A stretch of 21,537 bases of DNA from DTYU01 sp040756575 (GCA_040756575.1 JBFLYP010000030.1:1-21537), one strand, 5' to 3'. Shown: positions 1 to 7,253, numbered from the stretch's first letter. A program made the numbers and translations. The notes: a model not told the origin generated them from the letters alone.

Positions 1-97
1 CATATCTAAATATCCCCTTAAATGGTTATTGAAGTCAGTAATCTATTTCGCCACGCCATTGCATAGTTCCTGCAGCTTTCTTTAGATTTTTGGCTGT

Positions 98-1181
98 TTA
101 CGGGGAGTTTTGCAACACTCTCCTAGACACTACAACCGGTTGGTTCAGAAGTTCCCGCGAAGCGAGGATGTAGTATATTTCTGCAGCAGACTTACGTACC
201 GATTTTGGGTCAGGTGGGGAAACGGTCAGTTGCTCTAACCGAACTTGCAAAAATTGGGCCACCAAAGATTCTTTAGGCACCTTTTTACGGAGAATACGGC
301 TGACTGCCAGGCCGTAATAGGTGTCTACAATATCTGGCCGGGACGGCCCAGTTGTATACCAGCTATCACCCCGAAACCGTTGAGCGGCTTTACGGGCAGC
401 GGTTGGTTCGGGGGGGGATCCCGGCGACCAGTAGGAGGAGTTTCTGAACCTTGAAGGTGTATTGGGGTTCTAACCACTGACCAGGCTGAATAGAAAACCC
501 ACCGTCAACACCGCGCCTGGACGTGAGTTCTTGTATGAAGATCGATGGGAGAGTCAAGCGCGAGCCGACTGCCTGATGAAGTTCAGCTAACTGGAGGAGA
601 ACCTCGATTGAGAAAGGATCATTTCCGGCTTGTTTCAGGGTTTCGGCTGTCCAGTGGGCAACAAAAGCGCGTGCTTGGGAATGTCTGTAGAGCCCGCTGG
701 AATGTCGGAGTTTTGGCAGCACTCTCAAGCAGGCCGCTTTGTTCACAGTCTTTCCCAGGCTTGTCTGAAGCAGGTAGTATAAATATAAATTATGAAGCTT
801 TGGAAAACCATCGGAGAAGCTAAATTCCTGCTGCGCCAGTTGGTCAAGCCAAGGGTCGAGAAGCGCGAGAACGTTGGGACTGACTGTTTCGTTTACCTGC
901 CGCAGCAACGCGGCCGTCCAAGCCGAAGCGTAAAGCTTCTCTTTGGTGACTTGACCGATTGGAAAATCGGGCGGTTCTGCGTAACCTGCTTTCCCTGACC
1001 TGCAAACCCAGGCCGAGTCTACCAACCTACCTGTAGCCTGGTGCCACGCCAGCGGCAAATCAGCAAAGATCGCTTTTCCCAAAGGACCAGTAACGGTTGC
1101 TTTTTCGGCTTGCCATAGCATACAGCCGGAAAGCACCACCACCAGTACAAGTAATACCTTTACCCATCGTTTCCTGAGCAT
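98..1181 (-). pseudogene. Lipoprotein with alpha/alpha-toroid-like repeats, frameshifted in a C8 tract
   Basis: The gene starts at ATG 1181 and reads to about position 409, where the strand carries eight consecutive C. As written, that frame stops at TAA shortly afterwards, giving 263 residues. Reading the tract as seven C continues the protein through a frame that ends at the TAA at 98, for about 360 residues in total. The N-terminus is a type II signal peptide with hydrophobic residues 7-17 and lipobox LSGC (Cys20), so the product should be anchored to the outer face of the membrane. Segments such as DGGFSI...EPQYTF before the break and DTYYGLAVSRIL after it resemble helical repeats of prenyltransferase/terpene-cyclase-like alpha/alpha-toroid proteins. 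No catalytic motif is visible. It lies 18 bases behind the small membrane protein and was probably its operon partner. The break may be real (phase-variable or decayed) or a sequencing error. Confidence 0.7.
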
Positions 1182-1199
1182 GGTGTTTACCTGATATGT

Positions 1200-1500
1200 T
1201 TATTTTTTAGCTTTCTGGGGCTCGGGAAATAGAAGAGGCTTCCAATTGCCTTCGGCGACCACTCGGGGTTCCCCAGAAGCCACAGAGATAACAATGTAGC
1301 GTCCCTGCCACCTAGCAGGGTCAACATCGGTGACCATGAAACGGTCGTTCCCAAGAGGCGTGATAACAGGAGGAATAGGAACTTCTACTGCCGGCTGAGG
1401 TATCAGGTTGGGGGATGGGCCGCAATGCCAAAACGATAGCGATCAAGAAGAGGGCAAGGACACCAAGGACACCTAAGAAGAGCAACGATCGTTCATTCAT
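1200..1500 (-). pseudogene. Small membrane-anchored exported protein, one-base frameshift
   Basis: ATG 1500 follows a good Shine-Dalgarno (GGAGGG, 6 bases upstream on the minus strand) and encodes MNERSLLFLG, then one strongly hydrophobic helix (about residues 5-26). After RPIPQP the frame runs to an early stop. Removing one C from the C5 run near 1412 joins it to a second frame reading NLIPQPAVEVPIPPV and continuing to TAA at 1200. The repaired product is about 99 residues: an N-terminal anchor, a proline-rich linker, and a small extracytoplasmic domain containing VDPARWQGRYIVISV. The continuous reading after the shift argues this is a real gene with a single indel. No family was recognised. 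The downstream neighbour is the toroid-like lipoprotein. Confidence 0.6.
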
Positions 1501-1533
1501 GAGTATCCCTCCAATTCACAAACATATGTTGAA

Positions 1534-1568
1534 AGACCTGATACCGTCCGGAGGTCAGTATCAGGTCT
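1534..1568 (-). terminator. Perfect 11-bp inverted repeat, probable terminator
   Basis: AGACCTGATAC (1534-1544) and GTATCAGGTCT (1558-1568) are perfectly complementary around a 13-base loop. On the minus strand the stem is followed by TTTC. It sits just after the stop codon of the exported-protein remnant (1584) and before the next gene (ATG 1500), where a terminator or attenuator for that gene is expected. The T-run is short, so termination may be partial. Confidence 0.5.
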
Positions 1569-1583
1569 CAAGTAATCATCAGC

Positions 1584-1823
1584 TTACAACCAAGTGCTGT
1601 CGTAAGCCTTGATGGTATAGAACGATGTGCTGAACTTGTACTCTCCTGTCGCGTCGTGGGAAGCCCAGAGGTCAAAGCCGTCGAAGGTAATTCCATAATA
1701 ATAATGGTCGATTCTCCAATTCGTATAGACGGTTCCCGTCCAGGTGACCGTCTTTGATGTGGAGCCGCCGCTGACGGACCATCCAGAACCGCTGACGCCG
1801 ACAGAGACGCCTATGCCTCCGAT
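1584..1823 (-). pseudogene. C-terminal remnant of an exported Gly/Ser-rich protein
   Basis: A minus-strand frame of about 79 codons begins right after an in-frame TAA (1824-1826) and ends at TAA 1584. It has no start codon or ribosome binding site. The translation opens with IGGIGVSVGVSGSGWSVSGG and continues with Thr, Trp and Tyr-rich strands (VTWTGTVYTNW, HYYYGITFDGFDLW), ending AYDSTWL. The composition (beta-prone, no Cys, few charges) resembles secreted surface proteins of Firmicutes. The 5' part seems to have been lost by a deletion that fused this end to a GAF-regulator fragment. The lack of internal stops suggests recent loss. The function is unknown. Confidence 0.55.
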
Positions 1824-1826
1824 TTA

Positions 1827-1995
1827 AATAGGCGGTTAATTTTTGGTAGACTGGAGTAGGGACAAGCTCCATAATATTACCCAAGGGGTCTTTCACCGGC
1901 CCGGCGATACACCAACAGTCCCTGAAGAGTTTACAGTAAAGTCTCACCTCCTCAGCTCGGAATCCATCACCGCCCAGAAGTTCCGGATATACCAT
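1827..1995 (-). pseudogene. Fragment of a GAF-domain regulator, second copy
   Basis: Reading minus strand from about 1995, the peptide contains LYCKLFRDCWCIAGPVKD, closely matching HYCELFKDWWCVAGPVTN in the GAF-LuxR gene at 2166-3020. The two are also similar at DNA level. Only the C-terminal strand of the GAF domain is present: the N-terminal half and the HTH are missing. The fragment runs into the exported-protein remnant at about 1825, in a different frame. An ATG at 1995 exists, but there is no reason to think the 107-residue open frame that results is a functional protein. It is most likely the scar of a deletion between duplicated regulator-effector units. Confidence 0.55.
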
Positions 1996-2165
1996 AGCCT
2001 GGTAAGACTTAATTGTCTATTACCTCAGAGGGGTATTTTTCTAATCCTGGTGTATTATGCATAATAATCCAAAAGTATTACATCAAACCCGGAGGGTGAT
2101 TCACTAAAAGGGCAAGAAAAAGCTATACTCTAATTAAGCTCAGGAGAGGGAAAGAGAGGGGTAAA

Positions 2166-3020
2166 TCAACGAGAAATTTTGGCGATAAGTTGGGGGAAGC
2201 TATGGACGCCAAGTTTACGGTATATGCGCGCACAGTGGACCTTAACTGTATTGGGACTTATGCAGAGTCTTTCTGCTATTTCCTGGTTCTCTAAACCCAG
2301 TAATCTTAAGTTGAGAATTTCCTCTTCGCGTGACGTGAGTTGGAGGGCTTTGTAGTTAGGAGCACAGGCGGGCGGAGAAGATGTGTCTGAAGGTCTGCGG
2401 TCAACTTTTCTGAATTCTAAGGGTGTTAGGTGTTGGTCAATTAGTTTCAATAGCTTTTTTAGAAATGTCGCGGCGAGGCCAAGTTCTTTGGCGGCGTGCA
2501 TTGAGATGTCGAGATAACCCAGGGTTCTGCCATTATGATTTGTTACCGGGCCGGCGACGCACCACCAGTCTTTGAACAGTTCGCAATAGTGCTGTTTCGC
2601 GGATGGCTACAAGGCGATTATGCTCCCGCGCCAGAGCCAAGGCGTTGGTGCCGCAGCTTGCCTCGGTGAAGACCGTCCCGGGTTTTATCCCAAAATCTTC
2701 GGCGGCAACTAAAACCTCCGGCGCTGCGAAGATTTTCAGCGCCACTAATTCCGGGTCGCAGAGGATGTAGATAAAATTTTGGGCTGGGCCGGTGTAACAA
2801 TCCGGGGTGATTACCCGCTCACTAAAGGTAATAAGCACCGAGTTCGCTTCCAAGCGGGGAGCAAGAGGGGTATCATCGAGGATTACGCTGGTTTTTCAAG
2901 TTCGACCGGAACCCCTAACGAGCGGCAGCGGGTATGAGAGGCTTCCAATTGTTCCGACGAACAAAAGTAAAGACGAAAATCTTTTGCCCGTAACCGTGTC
3001 GTTTTTGCAAAAAGAGACAT
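2166..3020 (-). pseudogene. GAF sensor / LuxR-type HTH transcriptional regulator, two frameshifts
   Basis: ATG 3020 has a strong Shine-Dalgarno (GGAGGGGG) and starts MSLFAKTTRLR. The reading passes EASHTRCRSLGVPVELEK, the N-terminal signature of AcoR-like regulators, then breaks at an A5 run (2892-2896). Adding one A restores SVILDDTPLAPRLEANSV and a GAF domain with TEASCGTNALALA. A second break lies at an AAA (2594-2596). Removing one A joins it to HYCELFKDWWCVAGPV and a C-terminal LuxR HTH (LTSREEEILNLRLLGLENQEIAERL, stated here only as a family match, with SPNTVKVH in the recognition helix). The two shifts cancel, giving about 284 residues. Such proteins pair a GAF ligand sensor with a GerE/LuxR DNA-binding domain instead of the sigma-54 activator module. 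The ligand is unknown. It has its own promoter at 3130-3159 and probably regulated the minus-strand cassette downstream. Confidence 0.75.
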
Positions 3021-3097
3021 AGTTCCCCCTCCGGTCCCCTGAAAGAGGTTTTTCAGGCTTTCGCAAAGGTGGTTTGCTGTTGTAAAAAGATAACAGT

Positions 3098-3129
3098 GGT
3101 AGTATTTGGAGTAGGTAGTATTTGGAGTA
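3098..3129. repeat. Two perfect tandem copies of a 16-bp unit at the GAF-LuxR start site
   Basis: GGTAGTATTTGGAGTA occurs at 3098-3113 and again at 3114-3129 with no mismatch. The pair abuts the -10 box of the minus-strand promoter and therefore covers the expected transcription start. It could be a two-site operator for the regulator itself or a simple slippage duplication. Confidence 0.75.
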
Positions 3130-3159
3130 AGTATAGGTGATTTTACAAATTGATGTCAA
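3130..3159 (-). promoter_or_regulatory. Sigma-A promoter of the GAF-LuxR gene
   Basis: On the minus strand TTGACA (3159-3154) and TATACT (3135-3130) are 18 bases apart, pointing at the ATG at 3020. The tandem repeat at 3098-3129 begins directly after the -10 box. Confidence 0.6.
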
Positions 3160-3392
3160 GAACGGTTAAAGCTTACGAATGCGCTAATCCTATAGGAGTA
3201 CTTTGGTAACCCCAAAGTGGTATCGGAACTTGGAAAAACTCCGGAGCAAGCAAATTTGGTCTGTTAATGTAAAGTGGCGAAAGGCTGTTTAGCTGCGCTT
3301 GGCCCGGTTTTTTTATTGCGGCCTTGATTTTGCCCTGGTTTTGCGCTTACAATCACCCTGAAAGCCCTTTCGTTTTTCGAGGAATAACTGGT
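3160..3392. other. Gene-free stretch before the DUF2007 gene
   Basis: Together with the regulatory region 3021-3159 this leaves about 370 bases without a supported gene. In 3021-3097 there is a hairpin (CCTGAAA 3038-3044 with TTTCAGG 3051-3057) just upstream of the GAF-LuxR ribosome binding site. In 3160-3392 there is a 7-bp hairpin around 3200-3218 (ACTTTGG/CCAAAGT) and a T7 run near 3309. No convincing promoter for the plus-strand gene at 3393 was found. Confidence 0.5.
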
Positions 3393-3614
3393 ATGTCGCT
3401 GGTGAAGGTGAAGAATTTCCCGGGCAGGATTTTTGCGGAGCAGGCGCAGCAACTCCTCGAGCGCGAAGGCATTCCATCGGTGGTGAAGTCTCCGGACGCG
3501 GGCGTTTTTGGGTCCACGGGAACGATTCTGCCGCAGGGCGCCGATTTGTACGTTCCCGAGGAGTTTGCGGAAAAGGCGCGGGCGCTGGTGCTGGCGCTCT
3601 TCGACGGGATTTAG
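3393..3614 (+). CDS. DUF2007-type putative signal-transducing protein
   Basis: The 73-residue product starts MSLVKVKNFPGR. The ATG at 3393 is preceded by GAGGA with a 10-base spacer, which makes it a better start than the in-frame ATG 69 bases upstream. The sequence EAxxAQQLLEREGIPSVVKS, a glycine-rich loop (GVFGSTG), and LYVPEEFAEKARALVLALFD follow the DUF2007 pattern. This is a small ferredoxin-like-fold domain with a conserved 'ea...L...gI......' helix and an acidic C-terminal helix. The family is annotated as putative signal transducing, but no reaction or partner is established. It reads towards the thiamine-binding protein and holA, with an 89-base gap holding a GC-rich hairpin (CCGCCGG/CCGGCGG, 3642-3659), so co-transcription is plausible. 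Confidence 0.7.
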   Translation: MSLVKVKNFPGRIFAEQAQQLLEREGIPSVVKSPDAGVFGSTGTILPQGADLYVPEEFAEKARALVLALFDGI

Positions 3615-3703
3615 AAGGCTGGGGCTTCGGAGTTTCTCTTTCCGCCGGTAGGCCGGCGGGGTGGGGCGGTGTGATGATGGGCGATAAGGGAGGTGGCGCG
3701 AGT

Positions 3704-4009
3704 ATGGTGGTCGCAGAGGTCTCTGTGGTGCCGGTTGGGACGGGTTCGCCGAGTGTGAGCCGGTATGTTGCGGACTGTATCAAGGTGCTCGGCCAAAGCG
3801 GCCTCAATTACGAGGTAACGGCGATGGGTACAATTATTGAGGGAGAGTTGGATGCGGTGCTGTCAGTAGTAAAGCGGATGCACGAGGTCCCTTTTTTCGC
3901 GGGTGCTGACCGGGTGGTAACCATAATCAAGATTGACGAGCGGCGGGACAAGGAGCTTTCCATTCAGGGAAAGGTGGCGGCGGTGGCACGTCAGATGGGA
4001 GAAGGATAA
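3704..4009 (+). CDS. MTH1187 family thiamine-binding protein
   Basis: The 101-residue product begins MVVAEVSVVPVGTGSPSVSRYVADC, matching the N-terminal strand and first helix of the MTH1187/YkoF-like (DUF77, COG0011) family. It continues with YEVTAMGTIIEGE and a C-terminal strand VVTIIKIDERRD. These are small ferredoxin-like proteins that form tetramers, and some members bind thiamine or its pyrimidine moiety in the cytoplasm. GGGAGGTGG sits 9 bases before ATG 3704, so this start is preferred over the ATGs at 3671-3677. The stop TAA shares one base with the holA ATG (TAATG), indicating translational coupling. No thiamine riboswitch is visible upstream. The family assignment is firm. The ligand in this organism is inferred. 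Confidence 0.8.
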   Translation: MVVAEVSVVPVGTGSPSVSRYVADCIKVLGQSGLNYEVTAMGTIIEGELDAVLSVVKRMHEVPFFAGADRVVTIIKIDERRDKELSIQGKVAAVARQMGEG

Positions 4010-5007
4010 TGCGCTTCTTTTTGGATTTGCTGGCGGAATTGGAAAAAGGTGAGATCGCGCCGGTTTACCTTTTCTACGGGCCGGAGGTTTACCTGCAGCG
4101 CGAGGCGGTGCGTCGTTTCCGGGAAGCGCTGGTGGGGGAGGATGCCCTTAATTACGCAGCGCTCGACGGGGAGGAGGTATCCCCGCGGGAGGTCGTCGAA
4201 ACCGCCGACACCCTTCCGCTTTTCTCTTCCCGCCGGCTGGTAGTGGTGAAAAACGCACCCTACTTTTCTTCCAGCGGACCAAAAGACGATACGGTATTTC
4301 TCGCTTACCTCCGCCGGCCCAGTGTTGCTGCCTGCCTGATCTTTTGTACTGCCGGGGCGGTGGACAAGAAGCGTGAAGCCTTTAAACTGGTGCAGGCGCA
4401 CGGGAAGGCGGTTGAATTTACCCATCTTGCGCCTGCCGACCTCAAAAAATGGTTTCAAAAAAGAGCAAGACGGTCCGGAAAGGTACTTGAACCAGCAGCG
4501 GCCGATGCTTTGCTTACTGCTGGCCGTGATTTAACCGTTTTAGATAATGAAGTGGAAAAGGTACTGGCATATACCGGAGACAATCCTGTGATTACCGCTG
4601 CTGATGTGAAAGCCGTGCTCACGCCGGCAGGCGAAGAAGCGGTTTTTGCGGCGGTAGATGCTTTCGGTGAACGGCGCTACCCAGCGGCGATTGCTAAGCT
4701 CCGGGCGGTTCTCGCAAGAGAGCCGCAAGGGATAGTCCTGGCTCTTTTAGCCCGGCAGTTGCGGCTGATTATTTTAGCACAGGATCTTTTGGCCTCAGGA
4801 CTGCCAGGCGACTCGCTAGCCAGTGAACTCGGTGTCCCTCCGTTTGTGGCAAGGAAGGTTGCGGCGCAGGCCCGCCGCTTTCCGCGCAGAGACCTGGCTG
4901 CGCTTTTCTGGAGTCTCCTTGAGCTCGATGCGGCAGTTAAATCCGGCCGCGACGAGTTCCTTCCGGGATTGGAGCGGCGGCTCCTGCTGTTGAGCCTAAA
5001 ATGTTAA
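4009..5007 (+). CDS. holA: DNA polymerase III subunit delta
   Basis: The 332-residue product is the clamp-loader delta subunit, which opens the beta sliding clamp during replication. The N-terminal AAA+-like domain starts with APVYLFYGPEVYLQREAVRR. The middle shows VEFTHLAPADLKKWFQKRAR and LTVLDNEVEKVLAYTG, as in HolA. The C-terminal collar domain includes LALLARQLRLIILAQDLL and PPFVARKVAAQARRF, typical of the family. Length and gene position just before rpsT match Firmicutes (the yqeN-rpsT order of Bacillus). It overlaps the preceding gene by one base and has GGAGAAGG as its ribosome binding site. It is convergent with rpsT. Confidence 0.93.
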   Translation: MRFFLDLLAELEKGEIAPVYLFYGPEVYLQREAVRRFREALVGEDALNYAALDGEEVSPREVVETADTLPLFSSRRLVVVKNAPYFSSSGPKDDTVFLAYLRRPSVAACLIFCTAGAVDKKREAFKLVQAHGKAVEFTHLAPADLKKWFQKRARRSGKVLEPAAADALLTAGRDLTVLDNEVEKVLAYTGDNPVITAADVKAVLTPAGEEAVFAAVDAFGERRYPAAIAKLRAVLAREPQGIVLALLARQLRLIILAQDLLASGLPGDSLASELGVPPFVARKVAAQARRFPRRDLAALFWSLLELDAAVKSGRDEFLPGLERRLLLLSLKC

Positions 5008-5008
5008 A

Positions 5009-5040
5009 GCCACCCAGCACTTGTTCCTGCTGCAGGCGGC
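5009..5040 (-). terminator. Stem-loop terminator of rpsT
   Basis: Read on the minus strand, GCCGCC pairs with GGTGGC (one G-U) and, inside a two-base bulge, CAGCA pairs with TGCTG. The stem is followed by TTTAACATTTT. It lies 33 bases past the rpsT stop and immediately after the holA stop, in the convergent gap. Confidence 0.5.
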
Positions 5041-5072
5041 ATAAATCTAAGAAAGGCAGAAACCGGAACCTC

Positions 5073-5339
5073 TTACCCGGCAAGGCGGCTTTTGTTGAAC
5101 TTTTTCATCAAGCGTGATTTTTTGCGGGCCACTGTGTTCTTGTGAAGGATCCCTTTGGTCCATGCCTTATCGAGTGCCCGCAATGCAGCCCTGAGTTTAC
5201 CCTCAATGTCGGCCTGACCCTCTGCCAAAGCCTTTTCGAATTTCTTGATGGTTGTCCGTACGGCGGACTTCAAGGCCGCATTTCTTAAAGTCCGCTTCTT
5301 AATCTGACGCAGCCTTTTAAGCGAGGATTTTTTAGCCAA
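5073..5339 (-). CDS. rpsT: 30S ribosomal protein S20
   Basis: The 88-residue, highly basic product (MAKKSSLKRLRQIKKRT) has the Lys/Arg-rich helices of S20, which binds 16S rRNA in the body of the small subunit. Conserved features include RNAALKSAVRTTIKKFEKAL in the first helices and KGILHKNTVARKKSRLMKKF near the end. The length is normal. The start is TTG, 8 bases after AAAGAGGTG on the minus strand. A TTG start on rpsT is also known in other bacteria and fits low or regulated initiation. A strong promoter (5383-5411) and a terminator (5009-5040) make it a single-gene unit. Confidence 0.95.
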   Translation of the reverse strand: MAKKSSLKRLRQIKKRTLRNAALKSAVRTTIKKFEKALAEGQADIEGKLRAALRALDKAWTKGILHKNTVARKKSRLMKKFNKSRLAG

Positions 5340-5382
5340 TCTTTCACCTCTTTAAGTGTTTTGATAAAAACCTGACGGTGCC

Positions 5383-5411
5383 ATTTTACCACGCTGCGCC
5401 GGTCGGTGCAA
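5383..5411 (-). promoter_or_regulatory. Sigma-A promoter of rpsT with extended -10
   Basis: Minus strand TTGCAC (5411-5406), 17-base spacer, TAAAAT (5388-5383) preceded by TGG, an extended -10. The start of transcription would fall about 35-40 bases before the rpsT TTG codon. Confidence 0.65.
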
Positions 5412-5493
5412 GTTTCTATTTTTGCAGCCGGCAGGAATAACTTTACCGGCTTTGGCTAATCCTATGCTCAAATGATGCTAAGGAGGTGAAACC

Positions 5494-5841
5494 GTGGAAC
5501 GTCAAACGTGGATTGGCGCGATAGTCAGGTTCGTGGTTTCAGCCATTGTGCTGATGATTGTAAGCTGGGTATCCCCGGGTTTTGTCGTGAAAGGCGGCTT
5601 TTTAGGGGCCCTTATCGCTGCGGCGGTGATTACGATTCTCGGCTACATCGCTGAGAGCCTCCTGGGAGACCGTATCTCGCCACAGAGTCGTGGTCTGGTA
5701 GGCTTTATTACTGCTGCAGTCGTCATCTATCTGGCACAGTTCGTGATCCCGGGCCTGTTAAGCGTCAGCATTATCGGCGCTTTGATTGCGGCCTTTGTGA
5801 TCGGTCTCATTGACGCTTTTGTACCTACCATGCTGCGGTAA
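5494..5841 (+). CDS. Phage-holin-family-4 / YvlD-like membrane protein
   Basis: The 115-residue, very hydrophobic protein has four predicted membrane helices (about 8-27, 33-52, 67-86, 93-112). Glycine-rich motifs such as GGFLGALIAAAVITILGY and a closing GLIDAFVPTML match the YvlD / phage holin family 4 (DUF360-like) group. Members are widespread in Firmicutes and the name does not imply a phage function. The role is probably in membrane stress or envelope physiology, but this is unproven. The GTG start at 5494 has an excellent AGGAGGTG site. It precedes spoIIP by 61 bases and may be co-transcribed with it. A 5-bp hairpin (GCCGG/CCGGC) lies just upstream. Confidence 0.75.
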   Translation: MERQTWIGAIVRFVVSAIVLMIVSWVSPGFVVKGGFLGALIAAAVITILGYIAESLLGDRISPQSRGLVGFITAAVVIYLAQFVIPGLLSVSIIGALIAAFVIGLIDAFVPTMLR

Positions 5842-5902
5842 CCTTACCCAGGTCTTGTCCCCCCTTTGCAGGCATATCATTTAGCCGGAGGGGGGACTTT
5901 CA

Positions 5903-6883
5903 TTGCGGCGGCTACTTACTAAAGCGGCGGTCTTTTTGCTTTTTTGTATATTGATTCAGTCTTCAAAGGGCGGCAGCATTCTTGTTGCGAAAGGCTGGAG
6001 CCCCAAGGAGATCGTAGGACTATGCCTTTCCGTGGCGGTTCAGGAGCAACCGGTTATTCGGCCGTTGGTTTCGGCAGCATGCCGGCACGTCGCCCAGGTC
6101 GACTGGTCCAAACCCGGCCTTTTGTATTCGGTCTTGCCGGTGTCCGGTATTGTGCCCGCGGTGTCCATGACCTCATCCGCCAAGCATGTGCCCAAGGTTG
6201 AGAAGGCGGAGGTTTCCGCGCCGGCACCCGTAGTGGCAATATACAACACCCACACAGGAGAGACTTACGCGGCAACGGACGGTATAGAGCGGGTTGCAGG
6301 CCGCGGAGGGGTGGTTAAGGTGGCGGCGGTTTTAGAGAGGGAATTGCGGCGGCATGGCATTATTGTCCTGAGAAGCGAGAAAATACACGACAGCCGTTAC
6401 GCTGCGTCGTACCTCGAGTCGGAAAAAACCGTCCGGGAAATAATTTATGCCAACCCGGAAATCGCCGCGCTCTTCGATGTCCACCGCGATTCAAACCAGC
6501 CCCGGGGGACGGTAACGGCAAAGGTGAACGGCCGAGAGGCGGCACGGGTCCTTATTGTTGTCGGATCCGATGCCCGTCAGCCGTTCCCAAACTGGCGGCA
6601 GAATCTTGCGTTTGCTCAAAGAATAGCAGAGCGATCCGAGGCGCTTTATCCGGGCTTATGCATCGGGGTGAGGGTTAAGGAGGGACGGTATAACCAGTTC
6701 CTTCACCCCCGCGCGCTCCTGATAGAAATAGGCGGCGTGAATAACTCTCTCGAAGAAGCCGAAGCGGCCGCGGAGCTTTTTGCAAGGGTTCTCGCAGATG
6801 TACTGTGGCGGGAACGGGAAGACACCCGGGTGCTAAGAAAGGATAGAAACGGTACCCTTGAGGATACTATATTAGCAGGTTAG
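5903..6883 (+). CDS. spoIIP: Stage II sporulation protein P (engulfment peptidoglycan hydrolase)
   Basis: The 326-residue product has an N-terminal signal-anchor (about residues 6-20) and a variable linker, then the SpoIIP domain. Conserved zinc/active-site segments are YNTHTGETY (His117), FDVHRDS (His194) and LLIEIGGVNN (Glu275). SpoIIP is the amidase/endopeptidase of the SpoIID-SpoIIM-SpoIIP complex that removes septal peptidoglycan so that the mother-cell membrane can engulf the forespore. The start is TTG at 5903, 8 bases after GGAGGGGGG. In Bacillus the gene is under sigma-E, but no clear sigma-E promoter was found here. Its presence indicates a spore-former. The stop is two bases before the next gene. 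Confidence 0.92.
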   Translation: MRRLLTKAAVFLLFCILIQSSKGGSILVAKGWSPKEIVGLCLSVAVQEQPVIRPLVSAACRHVAQVDWSKPGLLYSVLPVSGIVPAVSMTSSAKHVPKVEKAEVSAPAPVVAIYNTHTGETYAATDGIERVAGRGGVVKVAAVLERELRRHGIIVLRSEKIHDSRYAASYLESEKTVREIIYANPEIAALFDVHRDSNQPRGTVTAKVNGREAARVLIVVGSDARQPFPNWRQNLAFAQRIAERSEALYPGLCIGVRVKEGRYNQFLHPRALLIEIGGVNNSLEEAEAAAELFARVLADVLWREREDTRVLRKDRNGTLEDTILAG

Positions 6884-6885
6884 AG

Positions 6886-7167
6886 ATGAGAAAAATACTC
6901 GCAGTATTAGTTGTTCTCTGGTTATGTTGCGTCTTCTATGGGGTCGGTCACTGCCTCACGGAACTCAACCGCGCGATTGAGCCGCAACAAGAGCTGAGGG
7001 CCTTCAAGTGTGAAATGATTTCCGAAAATTCATGCCGCGTGGATTTTTTAGACCTTTCTTTTACCGTTAATTTTCCTACTGCGCTGCGGGCATTGGCGGA
7101 TCATCTCCGGCAGGTAGCGGACGCCGGGCTTACGGGGTTTGAGCATTTCCTCGGCATCAAGCCATAA
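6886..7167 (+). CDS. Small exported or membrane-anchored protein of unknown function, coupled to spoIIP
   Basis: The ATG lies two bases after the spoIIP stop, with an AGG-type ribosome binding site inside the end of spoIIP, so translation is probably coupled. The 93-residue product starts with a signal peptide or anchor (MRKILAVLVVLWLCCVFYG). The mature part has two cysteines (in FKCEMISENSCRVDF) that could form a disulphide outside the cell, followed by strands and a helix (ALRALADHLRQVADAG). No family was recognised. Its position next to spoIIP suggests, but does not show, a sporulation-related envelope role. Confidence 0.65.
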   Translation: MRKILAVLVVLWLCCVFYGVGHCLTELNRAIEPQQELRAFKCEMISENSCRVDFLDLSFTVNFPTALRALADHLRQVADAGLTGFEHFLGIKP

Positions 7168-7224
7168 GGGGTTTAGCATGGGGCTTTTATAGGGATGCGC
7201 GGGTTCAGATGCGTAGAGGTGCTC

Positions 7225-7253
7225 CTGTCAGTTTTGTGCCGTTATGATATAAT
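7225..7253 (+). promoter_or_regulatory. Sigma-A promoter of lepA-hemW
   Basis: CTGTCA (7225-7230), 17-base spacer, perfect TATAAT (7248-7253) with TGA before it (extended -10). The lepA start codon is 36 bases after the -10. Confidence 0.65.

Noticed and set aside
2896..3159. Minus-strand open frame of 87 codons
   Set aside because: It overlaps the promoter, repeat and true N-terminus of the GAF-LuxR gene, which has the better start and recognisable protein motifs in another frame.
1200..3160. CRISPR array or toxin-antitoxin explanation of the left region
   Set aside because: There are no regularly spaced repeats and the proteins do not match toxin or antitoxin families.
3642..3659. GC-rich hairpin between the DUF2007 and thiamine-binding genes as a terminator
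   Set aside because: No T-run follows on either strand.
5842..5902. Possible sigma-E promoter of spoIIP (CATATCAT near 5873)
   Set aside because: The -10 is a partial match and no -35 ATA is found at the right distance.
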